From positions 4,030,325 to 4,094,324 of the forward strand of contig NZ_UPHU01000001.1 of assembly GCF_900566075.1 (NCBI RefSeq): a stretch of DNA of 64,000 bases, written 5' to 3'. Positions 9,348 to 18,733 of the stretch are shown here, piece after piece. The notes beneath the pieces are model-generated. The model had not been told where the DNA came from. It ran no database searches and saw nothing but the letters and a program-made list of their open reading frames with translations. The translations under genes and the position numbers were made by a program. The DNA is from Mycobacterium pseudokansasii. GTDB lineage: Bacteria > Actinomycetota > Actinomycetes > Mycobacteriales > Mycobacteriaceae. Position 1 is the stretch's first letter; each line of letters opens with the position of its first letter.

Positions 9348-10220
9348 CTAGCCGGGCAGCACCAACACCGGTACCGGGCTGTGACGGATGATCTTGCCGC
9401 TGCGGGAACCGAGAAAGACTCGGGCGATATCGCCGCGCGGTGAGGTGCCCAATGCCAATATCTCACCGTCCTGCCAGTCGGTGTGCTCCAGCGCGTGTTG
9501 CCATCCATTTCCGGTAATCACTTGCAGTACAACATCTTTGCCGACTACTCCGTCGGTCTTGAGCCTTTCCAGCATTCCTTGGGCCTGCGCCGCCCATGCC
9601 TCCAGCACCCATGACTCGGCGTGCAGGCCCACCTCGGGTGGATACATCGTCCGGCCGCGGACCGCAAAGGTGATCACCCGCAACGGCACGCCGTAGCGCC
9701 GGGCCAGCTCCGAGCACCGCTGCACCACCTCGATCGAGTCCGGCGCCGCAGAATACCCACAGGTGAGCCTGGTCAGCCGGCCGGTCTGGGAGTCGTACTG
9801 GCGAGGGCTGATCGCCACCGGCACCGGTGACGAATGCAGCAGCCAATCGGCGGTCGAGCCGATCAATACCCGCGCCCGTCGCCCACTCGGGAATGAGCCC
9901 AGCACCAGCATCTCGGCGTCGACTTCCTCGATCACCTCGATCAATCCGCCCGACACCGACCGGTGTTCGCGATGCAGATAGCTGACCTCGACCCCGTCGG
10001 CCACGGCGCGAACGTAACGCTGCGCCTCCGTCGCCGAGTCGGTGGCCAGCTCATCGGCCCACTGCGCATAATCCGGTTGCGACAGCGATGCCGGCAGCCA
10101 CGGCTTCGGCACGATAGTCGCCACCGTCAGCGACGTGTTCAGCGTCCGCGCCAACCGGACGCCCAGCTGCAGGGCCGACACACCAACCCGGCCGGCCAGA
10201 TACCCCACGACGACGCTCAC
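9348..10220 (-). CDS. universal stress protein, two-domain
   Basis: A 290-residue tandem universal stress protein (Rv2319c type). Each half ends in a UspA nucleotide-binding-like segment: GSFPSGRRARVLIGS near residues 130-145 and GTSPRGDIARVFLGS near 262-277, both followed by HSSPVPV or HSPVPV. Cytoplasmic; such proteins often bind ATP and respond to energy or hypoxic stress. The GTG at 10220 overlaps the rocE stop (GTGA), so it is probably translated with the permease, which suggests a regulatory link to amino-acid uptake. A longer frame into rocE is an artefact. Confidence 0.85.
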   Translation of the reverse strand: MSVVVGYLAGRVGVSALQLGVRLARTLNTSLTVATIVPKPWLPASLSQPDYAQWADELATDSATEAQRYVRAVADGVEVSYLHREHRSVSGGLIEVIEEVDAEMLVLGSFPSGRRARVLIGSTADWLLHSSPVPVAISPRQYDSQTGRLTRLTCGYSAAPDSIEVVQRCSELARRYGVPLRVITFAVRGRTMYPPEVGLHAESWVLEAWAAQAQGMLERLKTDGVVGKDVVLQVITGNGWQHALEHTDWQDGEILALGTSPRGDIARVFLGSRSGKIIRHSPVPVLVLPG

Positions 10221-11686
10221 AGCTCCTCCGCAGGTGGATCCGCAAGCAGCGCAGGGTTGTTGAGCGCGCTGTGGTGGCGCCCCCAGAAGAGGTAGAACAG
10301 CAGCGCCGCCGCCACCCAGGCGGTGAACGCAATCCAGGTGTACCAGTGCAGGCTGTAGAGCAGGTAGCCGCAGGCCAGCACCGACAGGACCGGTGTCACC
10401 GGGTAACCGGGGACCCAAAACCCCCGCGGCAGCTCGGGTGCACGCACGCGCAGGATGATCACCCCGACCGACACCACGATGAACGCGGTGAGCGTACCGA
10501 TGGACACCATGTCCGCCAAGCGGTCCAGCGGTACCACAGCGGCCAGGATCGACGCGGCGACCGCGACGATCACGGTGTTGCTCACCGGAGTCTGGGTGCG
10601 CGGATTCACCGCGGCGAACCGTGCCGGCAGCAGCCCGTCCCGTCCCATCGCGAACAGGATGCGGGTCTGGCCGTACAACGTGACCAGCGTGACGGTGAAA
10701 ATCGAGATCACCGCGCCGGCGGCCAGAATGGTGCTGGCCCAGGTGCCGTGGGTGACATTGTCCATAATCGTGGCCAGCCCGGCCTGTTCCTGGCCTGCGA
10801 AAAGCTGCCATGGCTGGGTGCCCAACGCGGCAAATGCGACAAGCACGTAGACGCCGGTGACGACAGCCAGCGCCGCCATCAATGCCCGCGGCACACTGTG
10901 CTGCGGGTTGTTCACTTCCTCACCGGCGGTGGACACAGCGTCCAGGCCGATGAACGAGAAAAAGATGGTGCCGGCCGCCGCGCCGATTCCGGCAACACCG
11001 AACGGGGCGAAGTGCCTGAAGTGATCGGTGCTGCAGGCCGTCAACGCAAGGACCACGAACATGCCCAGCACACCCAGCTTGATCAGCACCATGACCGCGT
11101 TGACCTTCGCCGACTCACTGGCACCACGGATCAGCAGCAACGCGCACAGCCCGATGAGGATGACAGCCGGAAGGTTCACGTATCCGTGTGGTTCGCCGGG
11201 TTGCGGATCCCACGGCGCCACCGACAACGCGCTGGGCAAATGGAATCCAAACACGTTGTGCAGCAGCTTGTTGACGTAACCGCTCCAGCCGACCGCGACA
11301 GCGGCGGTGGCCACGCCGTATTCCAGCAGCAGGCAGGCTGCCACGCAGATTGCCACCCCCTCGCCCAGGGTGGCGTAGGCATACGAATACGACGAACCCG
11401 AAACCGGTACCGCCGACGCCAATTCGGCGTAGCAGATGGCCGCAAGTCCGGCGGCGATACCGGCGATGACGAACGAGACGATCACGCCCGGGCCTGCCTG
11501 AGGCACTGCCTCGGACAGCACGAAGAAGATCCCGGTGCCGATCGTCGATCCGACCCCGAACATGGTCAGCTGAAAGGTGCCGATGCTGCGCTTGAGGCCT
11601 CCGTCGACCCCCGCAGCGACCGCGGCACCGACCACCGGGCGGCGCCGCAGCATCTGCTCTCTCAGACTGGCCGAAGTTGCCGGCAA
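10217..11686 (-). CDS. rocE: APC-family cationic amino-acid permease RocE
   Basis: A 489-residue amino-acid/polyamine/organocation permease with about 12 to 14 hydrophobic segments. The first helix has the APC signature GVGSTIGTGIFF near residues 44-55, and FSFIGLDAVSTAGEEVNNPQ near 245-264 is the conserved amino-acid permease segment. It matches Rv2320c by position and type; arginine or ornithine is the inferred substrate. In M. tuberculosis the arginine-catabolic genes rocD2 and rocD1 follow; here they are absent and the next gene upstream is the ECF permease. The gene overlaps the stress-protein gene by 4 bp. Confidence 0.88.
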   Translation of the reverse strand: MPATSASLREQMLRRRPVVGAAVAAGVDGGLKRSIGTFQLTMFGVGSTIGTGIFFVLSEAVPQAGPGVIVSFVIAGIAAGLAAICYAELASAVPVSGSSYSYAYATLGEGVAICVAACLLLEYGVATAAVAVGWSGYVNKLLHNVFGFHLPSALSVAPWDPQPGEPHGYVNLPAVILIGLCALLLIRGASESAKVNAVMVLIKLGVLGMFVVLALTACSTDHFRHFAPFGVAGIGAAAGTIFFSFIGLDAVSTAGEEVNNPQHSVPRALMAALAVVTGVYVLVAFAALGTQPWQLFAGQEQAGLATIMDNVTHGTWASTILAAGAVISIFTVTLVTLYGQTRILFAMGRDGLLPARFAAVNPRTQTPVSNTVIVAVAASILAAVVPLDRLADMVSIGTLTAFIVVSVGVIILRVRAPELPRGFWVPGYPVTPVLSVLACGYLLYSLHWYTWIAFTAWVAAALLFYLFWGRHHSALNNPALLADPPAEEL

Positions 11687-11786
11687 GTGCCCTCCTGGTG
11701 CTGGACCAGGCTGATTATGAACCCGGCGTGCCGCACTCCGGCAGCGAACCGCTGAATGGCCGGGCCGATCGGCGTCGAACCGCCGC

Positions 11787-12647
11787 TCAGGTGACCCGCA
11801 GCAGCGTCTCGATCGCCACCGCTGCGCCGCCGGTGACGGCGGTGATCATCAGGGCCGTCCAGTCGGTGAGTTTGGGTCGCGCCGGGTACGCCGACAGCTG
11901 CCCGGTGCCGCCACGGGCGGTGATGGCATCGCCCATCTCGTCTGCGCGTCGCAACGTCACGGTGATGGCAGCCGCGAGTAGGTCGATCACTTCGGTAGTG
12001 CGCCGCTGCCGCCGGGCCTTGCGACTGCGCGGTATCCGTTTGGGCCGCAGCCGGCGGGCGGCGTAGAGCACCTGGAATTCGTCGATCAGCATCGGGAAAG
12101 CGCGCAGCGCCAGCGCCAGGGTGACCGCCCACTCGTCGACCGGGATCCGCAGCAGTCGCAGCGGCCGGCCCAAACTCGCCAGCGCAGGCCCGATTTCGGC
12201 GACGTTGGTGGTCCAGGAAACCATCGCACCCAACGCCAGCAGCACGATCGACAGCGCGGTGATCCGCAGGAAGTTCAACGCTCCACCCAGTTCGAGCTCC
12301 ACTCCGGCCACCGCGATCGACGGGGCGCCGCCGGCCAGCGCGGCCGTAATGCCGCCGATCGCCAGTACCACCCATAACCAGCGAGGTACCGACGGCACCG
12401 CACCGCGCGGGATGTGCGCGAGCCTGGCCGCCGTGAGCACCAGCGCCGCCATCAGCCCGATCGTCACCCAGCCCGGATAGAACGTCAGCAGCACGGAAAT
12501 GCCAAAGACCACCAGCAGTTTCGTGCCGGCCCATAAGTCGTGGATGACCGAGGTGCCCGGTACCGGAACCAGCAGGACAACCGGTCGGGTGGGGCGACGG
12601 GCGCCGCGTCCGTCGGCGTCGGAGGCGGCGGTTGCCGACAGCGTCAT
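11787..12647 (-). CDS. ECF transporter transmembrane (T) subunit
   Basis: A 286-residue EcfT/CbiQ-family protein (Rv2325c type), with about five transmembrane segments in the first 180 residues and the coupling-helix region with the Arg signature ([15 protein letters not shown]) near residues 230-245. It overlaps the stop of the ABC gene (ATGA at 12647), so the two proteins form one importer. The substrate is probably a vitamin or metal ion, not identified. A longer upstream frame reaches into the ABC gene and is not needed. Confidence 0.88.
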   Translation of the reverse strand: MTLSATAASDADGRGARRPTRPVVLLVPVPGTSVIHDLWAGTKLLVVFGISVLLTFYPGWVTIGLMAALVLTAARLAHIPRGAVPSVPRWLWVVLAIGGITAALAGGAPSIAVAGVELELGGALNFLRITALSIVLLALGAMVSWTTNVAEIGPALASLGRPLRLLRIPVDEWAVTLALALRAFPMLIDEFQVLYAARRLRPKRIPRSRKARRQRRTTEVIDLLAAAITVTLRRADEMGDAITARGGTGQLSAYPARPKLTDWTALMITAVTGGAAVAIETLLRVT

Positions 12648-14707
12648 GACATGCTCCCCGTCCCGCCCGCGGCGCTCGTCGACGCCGGTTCCATGGCGCC
12701 GTTGCGCAGATACAGGGTTCGGGGGCAAAGCTCTTCCATCCCGGCGAAGTCATGAGAAATGACCACCACCGTCAGACCCTGCTCGCGGCGCAGGTCTTCC
12801 AGCAGTCGCAGCAAACCGCGTTGGCTGGCGGCATCCAAACCCGCCAGCGGCTCGTCGAGAATCAACGCCCGAGGTGAACATGCCAGCAGCCCGGCCAGCA
12901 CCACCCGGCGCATCTGGCCACCGCTGAGCTGATCGATACTGCGCCCGGCCAGCGTGGGATCCAGCCCGACGACACTGAGCGCCGCGGCCACCCGGTCGTG
13001 ATCGCGGGGCGAAAAGCCCGCCGCGGAGGCGACTTCCAGGTCGACCCGGCTGCGCATCAGCTGCAGCCGGGCCGCCTGGAATGACAACGCCACCGCACCG
13101 ACCTGCTCGTGGGTGGGCCGGCCATCGAGCAGGCAAACGCCGGTGGTGGGAACCGTCAGTCCAGCCATGATCCACGCCAGCGTGGACTTGCCAGAGCCGT
13201 TGCCGCCGTGGATCAGCACCCCGTCGCCCTGTTCCACGACGAAGCTGATATCCCGCAACGCGGTCTTGGCCCACGGTGTGCCCGTGGCGTATTCGTGTCC
13301 GACGCCGATCAGTTCGAGCGCCGGTTTGTGCCCCAGGCCACCCACCGCGACGGCCGGCGCCGGAACATCTGCCGTCTCGACCATGTCGGCGTTGTCGGGA
13401 GAGTCGCTGAGGTTGATCGTGCGGTCGGCCGAATCGGCCTCATTGTTGTAGTGCGTGATGTGTACCAGAGCAGTGCGGTGATGTTTCGTCAGGCCGGACA
13501 ACACGCCCAGCAGCGCATCGCGGCCCTGCTGGTCCACCATCGTGGTGACCTCGTCGGCGATCAGCAGCGCCGGTTCTCTGGCCAACGCCGCCGCCAGCGC
13601 TAGCCGCTGCAACTCACCACCGGACAGGCTGCCGGTGTCACGTTCGGCCAGTCCGTCCAGGCCGACTTCGGTGAGCAACCGGGCGACGTCGATCCTGGTG
13701 CCCGGCGGCAGGCCCCACACCACGTCGTCGGCGACGCGGGTGCCCAGCACTTGGCTTTCCGGATGCTGCAAAACCACTGCCGTGCCGCGCAGCTTGCCCA
13801 GACCCACCGCGCCCGGACGCTCTACTGTGCCCGACGTCGGCTGCCGGCCCGCGAGTACCAGCATCAACGTGGTCTTGCCGGAACCATTGGCGCCGGTGAT
13901 CGCCACGTGTTCACCGACCCGCACAGCCAGGCTGACCTGACGCAACGCGTCTTGGGCGGCACCGGGATAGCGGAACCGCACATTGTCCAATCGCACCGGA
14001 ACCGGTCCTATCGGGTCCGTTGAATCACCGGCCGGAGCGTCCAGTTGGTGCACGTCGGGAATTCCGCGCATCCGCTCCAGCAGCCGCGACAGTGCCCACC
14101 AACCGATCAGCGACACGATCACGATCCCGAGCGTGAAGTAGCCCAGCAGCACCCACGGCCAGTACTGCAAACCGTCGGCGAAGTATCGCTGCAGGTCGGC
14201 GGCAGCGCCCTGCAGATGGATCCGGGTCATAAAAGACGCAAGACCCTCGACGTTTGCGGTCATCACATCGAAAATCAGGTGCCGCAGCCGGCTCAGAGCC
14301 GCCAGCATCGCGACCATCGCCGCGCCGAAGGCCAACCCGGCGATCAGTGACGACACAATGACCGTCGGCGTGCCCCGCCCCCGGCGTTTGACGATTCCGG
14401 TCAGCCCGCCGATGTAGGCGCTGTGGACCACGCCCATGAAGCCGCCCATTCCGGCGATCAGGAAGGCGATCACCCCGGCGGCAACTGTCGCGGCAATCAG
14501 CACGCGCAGCCGGAAGCGGTAGGCCAGCAGCCCGGTGGGCACGGTGCCCAGCAGCGCCAGTCCCGCGGCGAACGGAACGATGACCGAGATGATGGCGGTC
14601 ACCGCGCACAGCGCGGCCATCACCGATGCCTGGGCCAGTTCCACCGGTTGCAGCCGCCCGCGTCGATGTCGCCGATGTCGCGAAGCAACGGGGGCCGGCA
14701 CAGTCAC
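12644..14707 (-). CDS. ECF-type importer: membrane S-like domain fused to two ABC ATPases
   Basis: A fusion of about 687 residues (Rv2326c type). Residues about 20-200 form a multi-helix membrane domain resembling an ECF substrate-binding component. Two ATPase domains follow: the first with Walker [10 protein letters not shown], signature LSGGE and Walker B LLIADE; the second with [14 protein letters not shown] and LILDEP. Both look catalytically intact. With the T subunit it would form a complete single-operon importer. The GTG at 14707 is chosen because an ATG at 14833 would overlap the divergent MarR gene and add residues with no membrane pattern. The MarR regulator is a plausible controller. 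Confidence 0.87.
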   Translation of the reverse strand: MTVPAPVASRHRRHRRGRLQPVELAQASVMAALCAVTAIISVIVPFAAGLALLGTVPTGLLAYRFRLRVLIAATVAAGVIAFLIAGMGGFMGVVHSAYIGGLTGIVKRRGRGTPTVIVSSLIAGLAFGAAMVAMLAALSRLRHLIFDVMTANVEGLASFMTRIHLQGAAADLQRYFADGLQYWPWVLLGYFTLGIVIVSLIGWWALSRLLERMRGIPDVHQLDAPAGDSTDPIGPVPVRLDNVRFRYPGAAQDALRQVSLAVRVGEHVAITGANGSGKTTLMLVLAGRQPTSGTVERPGAVGLGKLRGTAVVLQHPESQVLGTRVADDVVWGLPPGTRIDVARLLTEVGLDGLAERDTGSLSGGELQRLALAAALAREPALLIADEVTTMVDQQGRDALLGVLSGLTKHHRTALVHITHYNNEADSADRTINLSDSPDNADMVETADVPAPAVAVGGLGHKPALELIGVGHEYATGTPWAKTALRDISFVVEQGDGVLIHGGNGSGKSTLAWIMAGLTVPTTGVCLLDGRPTHEQVGAVALSFQAARLQLMRSRVDLEVASAAGFSPRDHDRVAAALSVVGLDPTLAGRSIDQLSGGQMRRVVLAGLLACSPRALILDEPLAGLDAASQRGLLRLLEDLRREQGLTVVVISHDFAGMEELCPRTLYLRNGAMEPASTSAAGGTGSMS

Positions 14708-14795
14708 CTCACCGATTCTGCCAGGTGAAGCCGCATGCGGCGGCAGCACACAGCCGCCCGTCGGATTGGCTTGCCAGCGCCCACGATTGGTGTCA

Positions 14796-14810
14796 CATAG
14801 CAAAGCTATG
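14796..14810. promoter_or_regulatory. 15-bp palindrome, likely MarR operator
   Basis: CATAGC-AAA-GCTATG is a perfect inverted repeat 14 bp before the marR start and 89 bp upstream of the divergent ABC start. MarR proteins bind such sites between divergent genes, so autoregulation and control of the importer are inferred. Confidence 0.55.
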
Positions 14811-14823
14811 CAACGATGGGGCC

Positions 14824-15309
14824 ATGAGTTCATCCGCCGCCACCGACCAAGCCGGGGCAGTGGTGCCCCATCAGGGTCTCGGCGCCGATTTGCTGGGTGT
14901 GGTCGCGCGACTCAACCGGCTGGCGACCCAACGCATCCAGATGCCGTTGCCGTCGGCGCAGGCCCGGCTGCTGGCAACCATCGAAGCCAAGGGCGAAGCA
15001 CGCATCGGCGACCTCGCCGCGGTCGATCACTGTTCCCAACCCACGATGACCACACAGGTACGACGCCTCGAAGAGGCCGGTCTGGTGACCCGGACGGTCG
15101 ACCCCGGCGATGCCCGCGCGGTCCGCATTCGGATCACATCGGAAGGGCAGCGCACGCTGGCCGCCGTGCGGGCCGACCGTGCTGCCGCGATCGAACCGCA
15201 ACTGGCCCGACTCGGACCGGCGGACCGGCAGGTGTTGGCTGAGGCCGTCGAGGTGCTGCGCCGGCTGCTCGACAACGCGGCGGCCACCCCGGGCCGCAAC
15301 ACATTGTGA
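14824..15309 (+). CDS. MarR-family transcriptional regulator
   Basis: A 161-residue winged helix-turn-helix protein (Rv2327 type). The HTH and wing segment ([31 protein letters not shown] then [10 protein letters not shown]) lies at about residues 60-105, with dimerisation helices at both ends. The ATG at 14824 starts just downstream of a perfect palindrome; longer in-frame starts overlap the divergent ABC gene. Its ligand is unknown. Position suggests it regulates itself and the neighbouring ECF importer. Confidence 0.9.
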   Translation: MSSSAATDQAGAVVPHQGLGADLLGVVARLNRLATQRIQMPLPSAQARLLATIEAKGEARIGDLAAVDHCSQPTMTTQVRRLEEAGLVTRTVDPGDARAVRIRITSEGQRTLAAVRADRAAAIEPQLARLGPADRQVLAEAVEVLRRLLDNAAATPGRNTL

Positions 15310-15391
15310 CCGTCGCGGTGCATCCTGGATAGATAGACCCGCCCGCCGGGTACTCAGTCAATATCGATCGTCGCTGCGGTGACGACATTCG

Positions 15392-17866
15392 GTGACGAAA
15401 GGTGGCGGCCGCATCTTGATACCGAACGCCCCGCCGTTGACCGTCTGGTTCGGATCGATGCGGTACGTCTTTGCCCCGGGCCGTGACGTGCTGGCGGGGT
15501 CCGGCGAGCACTGCGACATCCGCCTGCACCACCCCGGTCCTGGCGGCCGCCCCGCCCCGGATGTGGTGCTGCGGTTCCAGGGCACGCATTGGGTGGCCAT
15601 GGACGGCAGCGGCAACGGCATTTTCGTCGACGGCACCCGGCTGTCGGCAGTCGACATCCGCGACGGCCAGACGATCGCCATCGGCGACCCCCGCCGGGGA
15701 CCCCGGCTTACCTTCCAGCTCGCCGCGCCCGCGGGAGCGCCGACGGCATCGGCCGATCCGCCGCAGGCGCACCGGCCGACCCCGCCGCCTACCGGTCAGT
15801 GGCGCAAACCCGGGAAACCGACCGAGCAGGCCACGCAGCGGATGCCGGCCACGTCGATCACCCGCCCAGAACCCGCCCAGGCGGCGGCGCAGCGCATCGT
15901 CGCAGAGTCGGCGACCCAGCGAATCCCCGCGGCCCCGACGTTCGGCAGGGCTACCAAGCCCATCCGATTGACACCACAGGAAACGCCGCCCGCGCCGGAG
16001 GCCGGGCACCCGCCACCGGCTGACCAGCCCGCGCCGGCGGGTGAGCAGCCCGTGCAGGCGGCTGAGCAGCCCGGGGGACGCGGTCTGTTCGAGCGGATGA
16101 CCGGTGCCACCCGGAAGCTGCTCGCGGCGGGACCCGACGCCGGATCCGCGGAGGAGGGGCCGACAACCAGCCGGCTGCCGCTGACACCCGGCGCGCGCAC
16201 GGTCGGCGTGGCGGCATATCGATTGGGACTGACCGTCGACGGGCGCGAACTGCTTTCTGACATCTCGTTCACCGCACGGCCGGGAACGTTGATCGCGGTC
16301 GTCGGGCCGTCGGAAAACCGCACCACCGCCTTGATCGAGCTGCTTGCGGGCCTGCGGCCGCTCGGTTCGGGAGTGCTGACCGTGGACGGCCACGACGTGC
16401 AGGCCGAGCCCGACTGGACGAGATCGCGCATCGGGGCAGTGCCGCGCCACGATGCGGTACCCGGCTGCCTCACCGTCGGCAAGGCCCTGGGTTACGCCGC
16501 CGAGCTGCGGCTACCGCCCGATACCACTCCCGAGACCCGCGACCGGGTGGTGGACCATGTTCTCGACGAACTCGAACTGACGCCGCATCGCAACACCCGG
16601 GTGGCCAAACTTGCGCCCGAAATGCGCCGGTGCGCGTCGATGGCTGCCGAACTGGTCTCCCGGCCGTCGCTGCTGGTGGTCGACGAACCGAACGCCGGGC
16701 TGGATCCGGCGCAGGAAAGCCACGTCATGGCGATGCTGCGCCGACAGGCCGACCTCGGCTGCGTCGTCGCGGTGGCGACGACGTCGCTTGCTCACCTGAA
16801 CTTGTGCGACCAGGTGTTGCTGCTCACCCCGGCCGGCACCTTGGCTTTCGCCGGGCCGCCGGTGCAGCTGGAACCGGCGATGGGCACCACCGACTGGTCC
16901 GAGGTTTTCGCGCAGGTCGACGCCGATCCCGGCGGTGCGCATCAGGCGTTCCTGAACCGCCAGCAGGCATCTGGATCACTACGGCCGGCACCGCCCGCGG
17001 TGGCGGCTCCCGGGCGGCCGCCCGCCGAGCTCACTGCCGACCAGCAGCTCGGGCTGGCGATTCGTCGTCAGGTCCGCCTGTTCGTCGCCAGGCGGGTGTC
17101 CTTGCTCTGCCTGTTGCTGCTGCCGTTTGTGTTGGGCGGCTTGACGCTGCTGATTCCCGGAGATTCCGGGTTCGACCGCGCTGGCCGGTCGGCGCCCAAC
17201 CCGCACGAGGCGACCGAAATCCTGGCCGCGATGAACCTCGCCGCGGTGCTGATGGGCATCCTGTTGACGATTGGCGATCTCGTCGGCGAGCGGCAGATCT
17301 TGCGGCGCGAGCAGTCTGTCGGGTTGTCGACGCCGGCCTACCTTGTCGCCAAGCTCACGGTGTTCGGCCTGGTCGCGGCGATCCAGGCCGCCATCCTCAC
17401 CGCCATCGTCGTCGCCGGCAAAGGTCCGCCCGTCCATGAGGCGGTGCTACTGCGCAATGCCACTGTGGAGCTCTACGTGAGCGTGGCAGCCACGGCCGTC
17501 GTCTCGATGATCGTCGGCCTGGCGCTGTCCACGCTGGGCAGGTCGAAGCGGGAGGTGCTGCCGCTGGCGGTGCCGGTGATCCTGGCGTCCGCGCTCTTCG
17601 GCGGCGGGCTGCTGCCCCTGGTGGGCACCTGGGGTTTCGACCAGGTCGCCTGGCTGATTCCGGCCCACTGGGGCTTCGCCGCAGCGGCCTCCACCGTTGA
17701 TCTGCGGCGGGTCGACCCGCTGGCGGCCCATAACGGGGTGTGGACGCACTACACCGGCTGGTGGGCCTTCGACATGGCCATGCTGGCCATCATGGGTGCG
17801 TTGTGGGCCGGTTTCGTGTTGTTCCGGCTACGTCCGCCCGGTCACGGCATGACCGCCCGATCGTGA
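15392..17866 (+). CDS. FHA domain - degenerate ABC ATPase - ABC-2 membrane fusion protein
   Basis: An 824-residue protein with Rv1747-like architecture. Residues about 10-105 are a forkhead-associated domain (phosphothreonine binding), followed by a Pro/Ala/Thr-rich linker (about 110-260) with many TQR and TxP sites suited to Ser/Thr kinase action. An ABC ATPase domain spans about 275-480 and an ABC-2 type membrane domain with about six helices spans about 560-815. The ATPase is degenerate: Walker A reads GPSENRTT (305-312) without the Gly-Lys, the signature loop reads LAPEMRR instead of LSGGQ, and the H-loop His is replaced (VATTSL). Only Walker B (LLVVDEP) is kept. The start is a GTG. Possibly a kinase-controlled scaffold or a subunit needing an active partner. 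Confidence 0.85.
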   Translation: MTKGGGRILIPNAPPLTVWFGSMRYVFAPGRDVLAGSGEHCDIRLHHPGPGGRPAPDVVLRFQGTHWVAMDGSGNGIFVDGTRLSAVDIRDGQTIAIGDPRRGPRLTFQLAAPAGAPTASADPPQAHRPTPPPTGQWRKPGKPTEQATQRMPATSITRPEPAQAAAQRIVAESATQRIPAAPTFGRATKPIRLTPQETPPAPEAGHPPPADQPAPAGEQPVQAAEQPGGRGLFERMTGATRKLLAAGPDAGSAEEGPTTSRLPLTPGARTVGVAAYRLGLTVDGRELLSDISFTARPGTLIAVVGPSENRTTALIELLAGLRPLGSGVLTVDGHDVQAEPDWTRSRIGAVPRHDAVPGCLTVGKALGYAAELRLPPDTTPETRDRVVDHVLDELELTPHRNTRVAKLAPEMRRCASMAAELVSRPSLLVVDEPNAGLDPAQESHVMAMLRRQADLGCVVAVATTSLAHLNLCDQVLLLTPAGTLAFAGPPVQLEPAMGTTDWSEVFAQVDADPGGAHQAFLNRQQASGSLRPAPPAVAAPGRPPAELTADQQLGLAIRRQVRLFVARRVSLLCLLLLPFVLGGLTLLIPGDSGFDRAGRSAPNPHEATEILAAMNLAAVLMGILLTIGDLVGERQILRREQSVGLSTPAYLVAKLTVFGLVAAIQAAILTAIVVAGKGPPVHEAVLLRNATVELYVSVAATAVVSMIVGLALSTLGRSKREVLPLAVPVILASALFGGGLLPLVGTWGFDQVAWLIPAHWGFAAAASTVDLRRVDPLAAHNGVWTHYTGWWAFDMAMLAIMGALWAGFVLFRLRPPGHGMTARS

Positions 17867-17879
17867 CGTCGCGGGCCGC

Positions 17880-18626
17880 TCACAGCACGGCCGCGATCAG
17901 CAATCCCACCAGATAGGTGGCTGCCACGGCGGCGGCGCCGAAGATCAGTTGCCGCGACGCCGCCCACCACACCGCTTTGCCGGTGAACCGGGAGGTCAGG
18001 CCGCCGGCGACCAGCAGCCCGGCCCCGCCACATGCCAGCCCGGCAACCAACGACCCGAAGCCGAGCAGGTAGGGGATCAGCGGCAGCAGCGCCCCGATGG
18101 CGAACATCGCGAACGACGACCCGGCTGCCACCCGCGCCGACGGCTTGGCGGCCGGATCGACGCCGATCTCGCGCACCAGGTGAAAGTTGACCGCTTGGTT
18201 CTCGTCGCGGTGAATTTCGTCGGTGGCGATCTCCGCGGTTTCCGCGCTCATACCCAGCTCCCGCAACATCGCAACCAATTCGGCCCGTTCGTCGTGCGGA
18301 CGCGAGCGCAGGGCCCGACGCTCGAGATGGACTTCGGAGTCGATCTGCTCGTTGGCCGTGGTCACCGACGTGTATTCGCCCAAAGCCATGGAGAACGCGC
18401 CGGCCAGCAGCCCGGCGATACCGCTGACGATGGTGGCGTGGACACTTTCGGCCGCGGCCACACCGGCGATCAGGCTGGTGTTGCTGACCAGGCCGTCCAT
18501 CGCGCCGAAGGCCGCCGCCCGCAACCAGCCGCCGCTGACGTCGGAGTGCGAGTGCCCGACGTCGAAGGCCGGTTCGCCGGATTGACCCGATTCGCCCGGC
18601 CGTGACCCGGGTTCAGGATTCGCCAT
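17880..18626 (-). CDS. VIT1/CCC1-family iron/manganese transporter
   Basis: A 248-residue membrane protein of the vacuolar iron transporter family. The first membrane helix carries the conserved AAFGAMDGLVSNTSLIAGV segment near residues 37-55, the second has GLLAGAFSMALGEYTSV, and a Glu/His-rich cytoplasmic helical region (residues about 85-145) matches the metal-binding domain of VIT1. Three further helices end the protein. The N-terminus is polar and disordered. Such proteins export Fe2+ or Mn2+ from the cytoplasm in bacteria. It is convergent with the FHA-ABC gene (13 bp apart) and divergent from the acyl-CoA oxidase-like gene. Confidence 0.85.
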   Translation of the reverse strand: MANPEPGSRPGESGQSGEPAFDVGHSHSDVSGGWLRAAAFGAMDGLVSNTSLIAGVAAAESVHATIVSGIAGLLAGAFSMALGEYTSVTTANEQIDSEVHLERRALRSRPHDERAELVAMLRELGMSAETAEIATDEIHRDENQAVNFHLVREIGVDPAAKPSARVAAGSSFAMFAIGALLPLIPYLLGFGSLVAGLACGGAGLLVAGGLTSRFTGKAVWWAASRQLIFGAAAVAATYLVGLLIAAVL

Positions 18627-18733
18627 GGCGCTATCTAAACCCACAGGGGCGAAACGACATATGTGCCTTCCGTATTCGGACACCGATGTCGTCTGTTGGC
18701 CCACACTGTGGTTGACGGGGTTACGGTTCGGGT

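Noticed and set aside
10271..11755. 494-codon plus-strand frame
   Set aside because: Antisense to rocE; hydrophilic nonsense composition without family signature.
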